Shown here: piece by piece, positions 14,477-23,253 of the stretch
Layout: each line of letters opens with the position of its first letter
How positions within the stretch are numbered: the first letter of the stretch is position 1
Origin: Mariniblastus sp.
GTDB taxonomy: Bacteria; Planctomycetota; Planctomycetia; Pirellulales; Pirellulaceae
DNA: 41,917 bases
Direction of reading: 5' to 3'
NCBI GenBank assembly: GCA_029251085.1
Contig: JAQXDZ010000086.1
Span: forward strand, 1-41,917
Made by a program: the position numbers and the translations under genes
The notes under the pieces: model-generated
Seen by the model: only the letters and a program-made list of their open reading frames with translations
Databases searched by the model: none
Told to the model about the DNA's origin: nothing

Positions 14477-17400
14477 TTAGTTAACATTGATCATTTCGTT
14501 CGACAATAAAACTAAATGACAAAACGCAATCCAGGCATCGTCACGACTCGCCCCCTCTGACTTACCAAACTCGGAGATAAACTTGACGGCTGTTTCGATC
14601 TCTTGAGGGGACGCCTCTCTTGCGAAAGCCAAGCGGTAAGCATATTTAATGCGGTCGCCGTCATCGGAAGTTTCCACAAACAACCTTCCAGCCATTTTTC
14701 GGGCAACTTCTGCAATCCATTCGTGATTCATCATTAATAGGGACTGAGTCGGTACCGTCGTTGTATTTCGATTGCCCGTCGGAAAAGCTGGATTGGGAAA
14801 ATCAAATAAGGAAAATAACTGATACACATTCGTCCGGACAATAGGCAGGTAAACCGAACGTCGGACTGATGCTTCATAAATCTTTCGATTTCGTTCCAGA
14901 TCCTCTGGAGACGGACTCAGGGTCGCTATTCCTTCCAACACTCCACGTTCACTCCCTCGATCCAACTCACCGGACATCATTAACAGGGAATCCCGAATTG
15001 CCTCGGCTTCCAGTCGCCGCGGCGCCGCACGCCAATACCACCGATTCTGTTGATCACGATTTGCCGACTCCTGATCAAAATGAAAACCCATTCGATAGGT
15101 ACTCGATGCCATAATATGTCGATGGAGTTTTTTGATATCCCAGTTGTTGGATACGAAATAGCGTGCGAGGTAGTCAAGCAATCCTGGATGCGTTGGCTGA
15201 CCTCCAGAACTTCCAAAATTTTCTGTTGATGCAACAATCGCTTTCCCAAAATGCCATCGCCAAATCCGGTTCACCATTACACGAGCGGCCAAAGGTATTT
15301 CAGAGTTTGTAATCGCTTGGGCTAACTGAAGCCGCCCGCTGGTTCCATCAACTTCTCCAAACCTCGCCAGTTTTGGAGCAATAATACGAGGTGCCCTTCG
15401 GTTGACCGAGACTCCTTTTTGAAGATGATTCCCGCGAATAAAAACAGGCATGTCTCCAACAGCACCATCTGCAACCGCCATTGCCACCGATTGCTTCAAT
15501 TTCATCAAAGCTTGGCGAACCTTAACTATGCGATCTGAAAAATCAACATCCTGTTCCGCGAACTTACCGCGAAGCTCGTCCAAATCGGCGGGGGCGGACA
15601 ACCTCTTAAAATCTTCTTCCCCCGCAATGCCAGAAACATATTTCGAGATCGATATTTCATCGCCCAAACTATCCAACACGGCAGGGTTGGCCAACATTTT
15701 GCGCTGAATTATTTTCGCCCAACGCAGAAGGATGAATGGATTCAATCCCTGATCAACCGCAATTTTTTTAGGTGACCGAAACTCACCGGTCTCTTCGACA
15801 CGTATTAATCTCAGTTTATCTAAGTGAACCGAAACATCATTGATCTCAAGCCGAACTCGATGATCGCCACGGTTCAAATCGACGCTGGCTTGAGTTACCC
15901 ACTTCTGGTGCTCCGGCATCCAGCCACCCGTCACCTCTGAGCAAGCATCCCGCTTAAGGATTACGTCGTCTAACTTAAGAATCATTGGCCTCTGAGCGTT
16001 CGCTGCATACCGCAATTGCAACAAATATTTCCCAGGCGGCGGGGCAGGGGAGTCGAGCAAATATTCAACGAAACTTAGACTCCGCTGTCGGGATGTTGCA
16101 GCGATTCCTATTTCCGCTCCATATCCAACGTCAAGTTTCACGAAATCACCGTCGGTGAAATCTTCGGCTTCCATCTCCCAAAAACGATCTTTAATTACCT
16201 TTGAAACTGCGATTTGGTCAATATGAGACATCACATTTTGAACCTCAAAACGCAAAACATTGTTTCCCTCGACAAACTGAAATCGCCCAGCAACATGCCA
16301 TTGCTGGTCGTCAGGGTTCCAACCTCCCGTCGTGCCGCCAATGGCAGAACCCTTGATTAGCTCACCGTTAAGAAACAACTTTCCCGGACGGGGTTCAAGC
16401 GCAGCATAACGGATATCCAACTGATAAATGCCCGCTTCATTGATCACCAGATCGTGCTCGAATGTTGTCAGTCCAGTTCCCGCCTTGTCAGAAATAATTC
16501 CGATGCCTGCCCCGTAGCCATCGTTAACAATCCCGAAATTCCCTCGGCCGAAATCCTCGGCCTCCACCTTGAACACATCCGACAATCTGCTGGAATTCAC
16601 CAGTCCCCCCACTGGAGCCAACGGCTGATTAGCCGTCTCAGAAAGCAGCAACCGAATTTGGGCACCGTGTTCTGCTCGCTGCCATCTGATGACTTCCGGC
16701 ACTTCGGCGAGATACTGACGAGCCTGTTCGATCGCCTCCTCCCCCATTTGCAACCCAACCGTCTTTCTGAGCTTAATCTGTTGTGCAATCAATTGATCTA
16801 ATCGATCTTCCAAAACAGGTGTTTGCGCAGATTTAAGACTTCGATCCTGCAACTGAGTACTTCCAAGAACACCAGCCAAAGCGTAGTAATCTTCCGAAGT
16901 AAACGGATCGAACTTATGGTCATGACATCGTGCACAACCAATCGTAAGCCCGAGAAAAGTCCGGCCGATGGCATCTATTTGTTCATCAATAATATCACTG
17001 CGTTTTTTTTCGAGATCCTGCTCTGCATCAATCTTCACCCCCAATGCCAGAAAAGTAGTCGCATTGATGTGATCGTTAAACTGATCCACTCCATCGTACT
17101 CCAGCAAGTCGCCTGCAATCTGTTGGTGGACGAATTGATCATAAGGCAAATTGCGATTGAATTGCTCAATCACATAATTTCGATAACGCCAAGCGAACGG
17201 GTACGGCTTATTCTCGTCAGCACCATTGGAGTCAGAATACCTAGCGACATCGAGCCAGTGGCGTCCCCAGCGTTCTCCGTAATGTCGACTGGCAAGTAGA
17301 TCATCCACCAACCTGCCAAACCCTCCCGGTTGGTTAAGGATGCGATGATATTTTGCTTGTTCTTCCAGCGTTGGAGGAAGCCCGATTAAGTCGAAAAATA

Positions 17401-17995
17401 CTCGACGAATAATTGTCGCTTGATCAGCGGGTTCTGGGACCCGAAGCTGCTGTGATTCAAGCTGGTGTAAGACGTACCGGTCGATCGGGTTGATAACCCA
17501 CGATTCATTTTTAACAACCGGCGGTGGGCGGTCGTCATATGGCCTGAATGCCCAATGGTTCCACGCCGAGCCCCAGTCTATTTCACGCGGTTGCGGTCCG
17601 TTGGCTGTCTTGAATGAGTCGGGAACAAACGCTCCTAATTCAAGCCATGTTTCAAAATCTTGAATTACTGAATCCGGCAACTTCCCCTTAGGGGGCATCT
17701 TGAACTCTTGATGCCGGAGTGCAGACAACAAAATACTCTCACTCGAATTTTTTAGATCTAGCGCAGATCCACTGTCTCCACCAGTAAGCAAACCCTCTAA
17801 CGAGTCAACCCACAAGCCACCCTGAAGCGTGGAAGCCTGTTGGCTGTGGCACGGAAAACAGTGCTGAACCAAAACAGGCCGGATTCGCGTCTCGAAAAAT
17901 TTCAACTGTTCGTCATCGGCATGAGCATGGACACTCACAAGGGAAAACCAAAGGCAGCCTAACCAGTAGAGAAATAATTTCTTTTCCAACCACAT
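14477..17995 (-). CDS. PSCyt1-PSCyt2(DUF1549)-PSD1(DUF1553) protein with two inserted CBM-like modules
   Basis: 1172 residues from ATG 17995 (GGAAAG just upstream; a TTG at 18010 is possible). A signal peptide precedes a PSCyt1 domain with heme motif C-F-P-C-H at residues 46-50. The DUF1549 domain (about 150-400) includes ERWGRHWLDVARYSDSNG and a second CxxCH, in GCARCHDHKFDPF. Two consecutive modules of ~130 residues follow (about 490-755), each opening with the EAEDF-type pattern of CBM6/CBM35-like domains. The DUF1553 domain ends the protein (ARVMVNRIWRWHFGKAIV, LAFAREASPQE). The family is planctomycete-typical, periplasmic and linked by inference to polysaccharide degradation. Its stop lies 38 bases before the DUF1501 start, so the two probably form a unit. 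Confidence 0.93.
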   Translation of the reverse strand: MWLEKKLFLYWLGCLWFSLVSVHAHADDEQLKFFETRIRPVLVQHCFPCHSQQASTLQGGLWVDSLEGLLTGGDSGSALDLKNSSESILLSALRHQEFKMPPKGKLPDSVIQDFETWLELGAFVPDSFKTANGPQPREIDWGSAWNHWAFRPYDDRPPPVVKNESWVINPIDRYVLHQLESQQLRVPEPADQATIIRRVFFDLIGLPPTLEEQAKYHRILNQPGGFGRLVDDLLASRHYGERWGRHWLDVARYSDSNGADENKPYPFAWRYRNYVIEQFNRNLPYDQFVHQQIAGDLLEYDGVDQFNDHINATTFLALGVKIDAEQDLEKKRSDIIDEQIDAIGRTFLGLTIGCARCHDHKFDPFTSEDYYALAGVLGSTQLQDRSLKSAQTPVLEDRLDQLIAQQIKLRKTVGLQMGEEAIEQARQYLAEVPEVIRWQRAEHGAQIRLLLSETANQPLAPVGGLVNSSRLSDVFKVEAEDFGRGNFGIVNDGYGAGIGIISDKAGTGLTTFEHDLVINEAGIYQLDIRYAALEPRPGKLFLNGELIKGSAIGGTTGGWNPDDQQWHVAGRFQFVEGNNVLRFEVQNVMSHIDQIAVSKVIKDRFWEMEAEDFTDGDFVKLDVGYGAEIGIAATSRQRSLSFVEYLLDSPAPPPGKYLLQLRYAANAQRPMILKLDDVILKRDACSEVTGGWMPEHQKWVTQASVDLNRGDHRVRLEINDVSVHLDKLRLIRVEETGEFRSPKKIAVDQGLNPFILLRWAKIIQRKMLANPAVLDSLGDEISISKYVSGIAGEEDFKRLSAPADLDELRGKFAEQDVDFSDRIVKVRQALMKLKQSVAMAVADGAVGDMPVFIRGNHLQKGVSVNRRAPRIIAPKLARFGEVDGTSGRLQLAQAITNSEIPLAARVMVNRIWRWHFGKAIVASTENFGSSGGQPTHPGLLDYLARYFVSNNWDIKKLHRHIMASSTYRMGFHFDQESANRDQQNRWYWRAAPRRLEAEAIRDSLLMMSGELDRGSERGVLEGIATLSPSPEDLERNRKIYEASVRRSVYLPIVRTNVYQLFSLFDFPNPAFPTGNRNTTTVPTQSLLMMNHEWIAEVARKMAGRLFVETSDDGDRIKYAYRLAFAREASPQEIETAVKFISEFGKSEGASRDDAWIAFCHLVLLSNEMINVN

Positions 17996-18684
17996 GCCGT
18001 GACTTTCCAACCGTCTTTGGATCGGTCCCCACCCGCAACCTACCTAACGGCAGCAAACGACAAGGCTCATTATTAACAGGTCCTAGTTTGAATTTTCGCC
18101 GCCGTAGAAAAGAATGTCAAATAATAAGGTATTTTGGTGATGAGAAACCGCCAAAACCTTTGCGCAGCAAGGTTCATCCTCTTGCACCTCTGTAACCTAC
18201 TCCCCCTTCCTGCCTACAAATCGTTGCTGTTTACGAGGATCGTGCCTGGGGCCTCTCAAAAAAACCTTGATAACCAACACATAATCGAACAGGACTTCAG
18301 AGCACTTAGAGCTCAAGTCAAAACGGCCGTTCTCCAACCTTGAACTGGCAAACACGGAGGAAATACAAATGCGGACAGTCACCGAATTATTAATTTAGAA
18401 CCAAAAGCTCTATCCAGTTAAATTCACTGAATCCCCTTTAATCCGAACCAGTCACTCATCAACCAACTGCCCCCTGTTTGAAACGGTCGATTAGTGACAT
18501 TATTCACACCACGAACTGCTTGCTGGGGAAGCCTATCTCCCTGCCGCCCAATAACGCCAAGCACCGTAAATTTATGCGTTTTCAATTGCATCTGGCGGTC
18601 AACCACTTTTTGCCGAACTCGTTCGCCCTGCAAACTAGGGAAAAATAGCATATGGCAACTTTTTAATCCCTAAGGGGGGGAATC
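17996..18684. other. Gene-poor gap between the PSD1 gene and the EAL-HDOD gene
   Basis: About 690 bases with no convincing gene. One leftward frame (18424-18651, 75 residues) has an acceptable composition but no recognised family and no clear ribosome site. No tRNA, riboswitch, terminator or repeat is evident. The region must hold the divergent promoters for its two flanking genes. The Shine-Dalgarno-like run AAGGGGGGG at 18672-18680 belongs to the EAL-HDOD gene. Confidence 0.4.
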
Positions 18685-20004
18685 ATGACGTACGCTTCAA
18701 AGACCCAAAAATCTCCCGCGATTCACCCACCTGCCAAGACAATGCATTTCATCGCTGAAAAACAAATCCCGTTTCAACCATGTAGCAAATCAAGCGTATT
18801 TGTTGGGCGGCAACCCATTTATGGCAAGGATGATTCCTCATTCGGCTACGAACTATTGTTTCGTTCCAGTTTTACCAATGAAGCCAATATAGAAGACGGA
18901 CAAAAAGCGACCGCCGAACTGCTGATCAATACGTTTGCCGAGATTGGTTTGGAGAGAATTGTTGGTTCACTCCCAGCGTTTATTAACGTCTCAGAAGAAT
19001 TTATTGTAAACCAGCACTGCCACTTCCTGCCCAAAGACAAAGTCGTCATTGAGGTCTTGGAAAATGTAAAACCGACACGCGAAGTCATGCTTGCTCTCAG
19101 TGATCTCAAACGCGAAGGTTACACAGTTGCACTAGATGATTTTGTTTACTCGGAATGCCTCAAACCCATGCTTGAATTAGCGGATATCGTAAAGATTGAT
19201 GTCTCTGTTTTCGAGAATGCTGCGGATCTCAAAAAACAAATCGAACACATCAAGCCATTCGAAGTGAAACTTCTAGCAGAGAAAATTGAATCTGTTGAAG
19301 AATACAACAATTGTAAAGACTTAGGATTTGATTTATTTCAGGGTTTCTTTTTCTCAAAACCTTCGATTGTGCAAGGACGGAAACTTCCTGCTAACCACAT
19401 TTCGATGATACAAATCGTTGCCCTGATTCAAAATCCGTCGGTAACGCTTCACGAAATTTCGGACATCATCTTGACTGAACCAATTTTGGCTTACAAGTTG
19501 CTTCGTTTCGTTAATTCAGCCTACTACGGATTGTCAAAAGAAATCGATTCCATTCAACATGCAGTCACGCTCATTGGAATCCGACAAATCAAAACTCTCT
19601 GCAGCCTAACTGCACTGGCAACCGCTGCTGGCCGAAAACCAATGGAGCTCATTCAAACGCTGTTGATTCGAGGGAAGATGTGCGAACTACTGGCTATCAA
19701 ACTCAACTATGAAAAAACAGAATCTTACTTCTTAACAGGTTTGTTTTCGTCACTCGACGCGCTACTTGACATTGCCATTAGCGAAGCTTTGTCAATGTTG
19801 CCAGTCTGCAGCGAGGTAGTAGACGCCATCTCCGCTGGTGAAGGAAGAATGGGCGAAGTGCTTAATTGTTCCATCGCTTACGAGACCGGAAATTGGGGAA
19901 AAGTGCAACTCGACTCGCTCGATAAGAACGAAATCAGAGACACTTATTTTGAGGCAATCACGTGGGCTCAACACTCAATGGAAGATCTCGCAAAAATAAG
20001 CTAA
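18685..20004 (+). CDS. EAL-HDOD (YuxH/CdgJ-type) signalling protein
   Basis: 439 residues. A ~35-residue N-terminal tail precedes a shortened EAL-type domain (about 37-235) and an HDOD domain (about 238-425). The EAL motifs read VGRQPIYG, YELLFR in place of EAL-L-R, FINVS, VIEVLEN, ALDDF, DIVKIDVS, LLAEKIE and LFQGFFFSKP, so many metal- and base-contacting acidic residues are kept but DDFG is truncated to DDF. The HDOD part has ILTEPILAYKLLRFVNSAYYG and AVTLIGIRQIKTL. In Vibrio the related CdgJ affects motility and biofilm; whether this protein cleaves or merely binds cyclic di-GMP cannot be told. A purine-rich run (AAGGGGGGG) lies 4 bases before ATG 18685. Confidence 0.92.
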   Translation: MTYASKTQKSPAIHPPAKTMHFIAEKQIPFQPCSKSSVFVGRQPIYGKDDSSFGYELLFRSSFTNEANIEDGQKATAELLINTFAEIGLERIVGSLPAFINVSEEFIVNQHCHFLPKDKVVIEVLENVKPTREVMLALSDLKREGYTVALDDFVYSECLKPMLELADIVKIDVSVFENAADLKKQIEHIKPFEVKLLAEKIESVEEYNNCKDLGFDLFQGFFFSKPSIVQGRKLPANHISMIQIVALIQNPSVTLHEISDIILTEPILAYKLLRFVNSAYYGLSKEIDSIQHAVTLIGIRQIKTLCSLTALATAAGRKPMELIQTLLIRGKMCELLAIKLNYEKTESYFLTGLFSSLDALLDIAISEALSMLPVCSEVVDAISAGEGRMGEVLNCSIAYETGNWGKVQLDSLDKNEIRDTYFEAITWAQHSMEDLAKIS

Positions 20005-20281
20005 GCGCCCCAGAATTTCTCGACATCCGCTTTCTCAATCCAAGGCAACTGGTTGCAATCGCGTGATGTCTTCTAAACAATTGCGGTATGCTCCAATCTC
20101 CGCTATCTCTTGACTCACTCCGCTTCGGAGGCGTCGGTTCACATTCCCTCTCAAGGTCTGAAGATTGCTTAACCACTTTGAACCTGAATAGACATTAAAA
20201 ACCTGATGCAAAACTCACCGCACCTCTGAAGAGCAAAATTCACCACTGCACGCGACAGAAGCCGCTGCAATTTTCGGCAAA

Positions 20282-20635
20282 ATGAATCAGACCGTTAGCC
20301 AGACTTTCGTCGACTGCAAATGGGAAGCGGACCTCTTTCAAGTACCGCACCCAACCAACGCGGAGCCTGCCGCAGAATTAGAATTCACTCCGCTCGACAC
20401 TGATCCGCCCGGACTGGAACTCTCCTTCTTCGACACCGTCTGCAACGATTCCGGCAAGCTAACCATTCGGATTGGCAACCACTGTGTTGGTGGCGTCCAA
20501 ATCAACTCAACAGAATCGGAATATCGGATCGCTCTCGACCCGACTACCGATTGGCGCAAGCTCATTGCCGGCGCCGTGGTCACCGTCAATCTTGACGGTC
20601 ATCCAATTCTAAAGGGCGAATTCCAATTGGATTAA
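20282..20635 (+). CDS. Small hypothetical protein
   Basis: 117 residues, acidic, with no signal peptide or membrane helix. The first ~50 residues are Pro/Glu/Asp-rich; the rest looks like a small all-beta domain (LTIRIGNHCVGGVQI, YRIALDPTTDWRKLI, AVVTVNLDGHPILKGEFQL). I do not recognise a family. It stands alone, 277 bases after the EAL-HDOD gene and convergent with the secreted-protein gene 48 bases downstream. No strong ribosome site is seen. The frame has few rare-looking codons and is plausible as a gene. Confidence 0.55.
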   Translation: MNQTVSQTFVDCKWEADLFQVPHPTNAEPAAELEFTPLDTDPPGLELSFFDTVCNDSGKLTIRIGNHCVGGVQINSTESEYRIALDPTTDWRKLIAGAVVTVNLDGHPILKGEFQLD

Positions 20636-20683
20636 AACAGGCTCATACAAGTTACAAAAAAGTTGCTCAGTAAAAACTGAAAA

Positions 20684-21574
20684 TCAGCGGACTCGAATCG
20701 AGATATCCAACGGATAATTCGGATTCACTTTCATTGGAAAGCCGCGGGTCGCCTGCATTAATTTAAGCACCTGTTTCTGCGATTTTGTCAACGCAGCTTT
20801 CTTCCCGGCTTGATTGACCAGCCAAATTTGATGGACATATTCATTCACAGCGGTGGCCCAATCGTAATCTCCGCCTTCCATTTTATTCTGTTTTTCGATG
20901 TCATAGTTGCCCGCGGCAATGTCTTCTGCCATCAGCAAACCTAAACGAGACTTCTTCCCAAAACCCCACTCTTCATCGCAACAACGATAGGCCTCTGTGA
21001 TCGTATGGAAACACTCTTCCCAAAGTGCGTTCATTGAGTCAGGCCGCCACATCGAATCCTTAATCCCGCTAAGCGGAAACCCTGTCCCTGACCAATTTGG
21101 AAAAAACGGCCAAATATCCGTTTTCATCGATATCACATAGCAACCAGTTTTGCGTTCAATTAGCTCTTCGACTGGACGCAGTCTACGATCCGACCCGATC
21201 GCAAAAGCGAAGTTATCACCCAAACTTTTAAGTAGTCTCGGATCATCCACTTTTCCGTCTTCATTCGCATCCAGGAAACTTCCAAACAATCGCACAGCCT
21301 GTAGGACCGCTTCCTCACCCTGACGATCGTTTCGATCGCTCTCTCGTGGACGTTCATCAGTGCCCAAAATATAAAAATCACCAATCCGGTATACGTATTT
21401 AAATCTCGGTGGGATGCAAGCTTCTAGCTTTGGATTGCCAAGATAGTCAGATGCAGATTCCGCTCTCGGTTGCTTCACTAATTCCTGAGCCACCGTCCAA
21501 TCGCATAAATTCTGGCACACCAATATCGCGGCAAACAATAGAAACGCTTGAATATTGAATTGCATTCTCATCAT
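20684..21574 (-). CDS. Secreted protein of unknown function with an EF-hand-like loop
   Basis: 296 residues with a signal peptide (about residues 1-29, ending TVAQ). Around residue 102 the stretch DANEDGKVDD has the spacing of a calcium-binding EF-hand loop. The segment WEECFHTITEAY (about residue 186) and the pair YRCCDEEWGFG suggest a metal site or disulphides, but this does not match a protease signature I can name. The start could be either of two ATGs, 21574 or 21571, or one three residues in. It is the downstream neighbour of the PQQ-type gene (60-base gap), so the two may be co-transcribed. Probably periplasmic. Confidence 0.7.
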   Translation of the reverse strand: MMRMQFNIQAFLLFAAILVCQNLCDWTVAQELVKQPRAESASDYLGNPKLEACIPPRFKYVYRIGDFYILGTDERPRESDRNDRQGEEAVLQAVRLFGSFLDANEDGKVDDPRLLKSLGDNFAFAIGSDRRLRPVEELIERKTGCYVISMKTDIWPFFPNWSGTGFPLSGIKDSMWRPDSMNALWEECFHTITEAYRCCDEEWGFGKKSRLGLLMAEDIAAGNYDIEKQNKMEGGDYDWATAVNEYVHQIWLVNQAGKKAALTKSQKQVLKLMQATRGFPMKVNPNYPLDISIRVR

Positions 21575-21634
21575 TCACCGTTTGATAATAAATCTACAGG
21601 AACATCCAAAACAAATTCCGGAAACCCGAAAGCC

Positions 21635-22975
21635 CTATTGGATCGCTACTAACTTTTCACTCGTTCGCACAAAGATCACTCCGTCGGAGATCGCCGGAGT
21701 TGCAAAACAAGGTTGCCCCATTTTATTTTCAGCCAGCAATTTAAATTCCGGACCCGCTGCTAAAACATAAACAGTTCCATTTTCGGATGCACAATAAATT
21801 TTGTCATCCGCAGCAACCAACGATGAAATAATACCAGCTTTTGCACCCAGTCTTTTCTCATACAACTTCTCGCCTGTGACGGCGTTAAAACACCGCACCA
21901 CACCATTTGAATTCCCCAGAATTAAGTAGTCGCCACAAACAACAGGAGTGGACATGTAGCAACCTCCGCGGGGAATGCTCCAAACAATACCGTCGTTACT
22001 TGACTTTTCCTCCGTTGGTGAAATATCTCCAGTTGCATCAGGACGGACAACATAAATTGGTGATAAACCACCATGAGCACTGGTTAGATAAATCCAACCA
22101 TTAGACTCAAATGGGGTCGGGACTGGATTATCCCCTCCGCCGCGAATCCGCCAGAATTCCTTCCCGGTTTTTAAATCATAAGAGACAACCCAGGGCCAGC
22201 CATTGACGACAATTTGGGTTCTTTCTGGACTGGAGTGAATATAGGGTGTGCTCCAATTGCGCTCACAAATATTCTCTCGCGAAACTCTCCAGACCTCCGT
22301 CCCGTCCTTGAGATCCAGTACCACCAAAAATGGATTAGCGGGATCATCACAAACCAGCGCGATGCGATCGGAATGAACCGCAGGAGAACTGGCGAATCCC
22401 CATCCAATCCCATACTTACTGACGTTGATCACCCCCAGATCCCGACTCCACCGCAGTTCTCCTTCGAGATCGTAACAGTAGATTCCTTCAGAACCGAAGA
22501 AAACAATAATGCAATCCCCATTAACCACTACGCTTGTATTAGCGTGTGTCGCTTTTGCGTGCCGAGTAGCTCGCGGAATTCCCCGATGCGCGGTGCGCCG
22601 CCAAACTTCTTTCCCCGTGTGTTTGTCGTAACACAACAATAGCCACGACTGCTCGCCATTATCCTCTGCCGCCTCTGGACGACCACCTGGCCCAACTTTT
22701 AAAGGCGCCTTCCCGTCACTGGCAACAGCTGTCGCTAAAAACAATCGATCGCCACTGATCACCGGACTGGAATGGCCCAAACCTGGCACATCAACCTGCC
22801 AAAGCACCCCTTCCGTTTCCCCTAATTCAGCGTCAGCATTCCAACTCTCTGTTACCGAACCGGTCGCAACTCCATTTCCCTGAGGACCTCGAAAGGTTGG
22901 CCAATCCGAATCAACTTGCAATACACCTCCGGAAAGCAAGCCAACAAAAACGCAAATCATTTTTAAAGTGAGCAT
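21635..22975 (-). CDS. Exported PQQ-type (quinoprotein-like) beta-propeller protein
   Basis: 446 residues with a short signal peptide (about 1-19). The mature protein opens with WPTFRGPQGNGVA, the characteristic start of planctomycete outer-membrane-biogenesis-like PQQ-repeat proteins. Repeated blades follow, for example LLCYDKHTGKEVWRR, YCYDLEGELRWSRDLG, LDLKDGTEVWRVSRE, YDLKTGKEFWRIRGGG and FNAVTGEKLYEKRLGA, each a W-docking strand pattern of an eight-bladed propeller. No catalytic residues of alcohol dehydrogenases are evident, so a structural or binding role is more likely than a redox enzyme. ATG 22975 is the first codon. Confidence 0.92.
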   Translation of the reverse strand: MLTLKMICVFVGLLSGGVLQVDSDWPTFRGPQGNGVATGSVTESWNADAELGETEGVLWQVDVPGLGHSSPVISGDRLFLATAVASDGKAPLKVGPGGRPEAAEDNGEQSWLLLCYDKHTGKEVWRRTAHRGIPRATRHAKATHANTSVVVNGDCIIVFFGSEGIYCYDLEGELRWSRDLGVINVSKYGIGWGFASSPAVHSDRIALVCDDPANPFLVVLDLKDGTEVWRVSRENICERNWSTPYIHSSPERTQIVVNGWPWVVSYDLKTGKEFWRIRGGGDNPVPTPFESNGWIYLTSAHGGLSPIYVVRPDATGDISPTEEKSSNDGIVWSIPRGGCYMSTPVVCGDYLILGNSNGVVRCFNAVTGEKLYEKRLGAKAGIISSLVAADDKIYCASENGTVYVLAAGPEFKLLAENKMGQPCFATPAISDGVIFVRTSEKLVAIQ

Positions 22976-23253
22976 CTAAATTCCTGGACCAAGTCTTGAA
23001 AAGGCCATCACGGCAACCTCCATCGTTCGTTAGAACCAACCATCATAAACGATTAAATGGCAAAACCAAATGCTCAACGGGGCTTTCAATATTGGCAAAC
23101 TGAGTTTGAGATGACACCCACTGATTAAACCTCGCCTCTAGCTTCAAGTTGCTGAGATTGATGTTAATAAAGTTCCTAACAATGGGTCAAAAAAATGGTT
23201 ATGATCTGATAAGTCAGTTTTTTGTTCGCAACCTTCGTTATGGAAAAACAGTA

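Noticed and set aside
18134..18343. Rightward 69-residue frame before the EAL-HDOD gene
   Set aside because: No ribosome site, no family and an odd composition; it is probably a chance frame in an A/T-rich gap.
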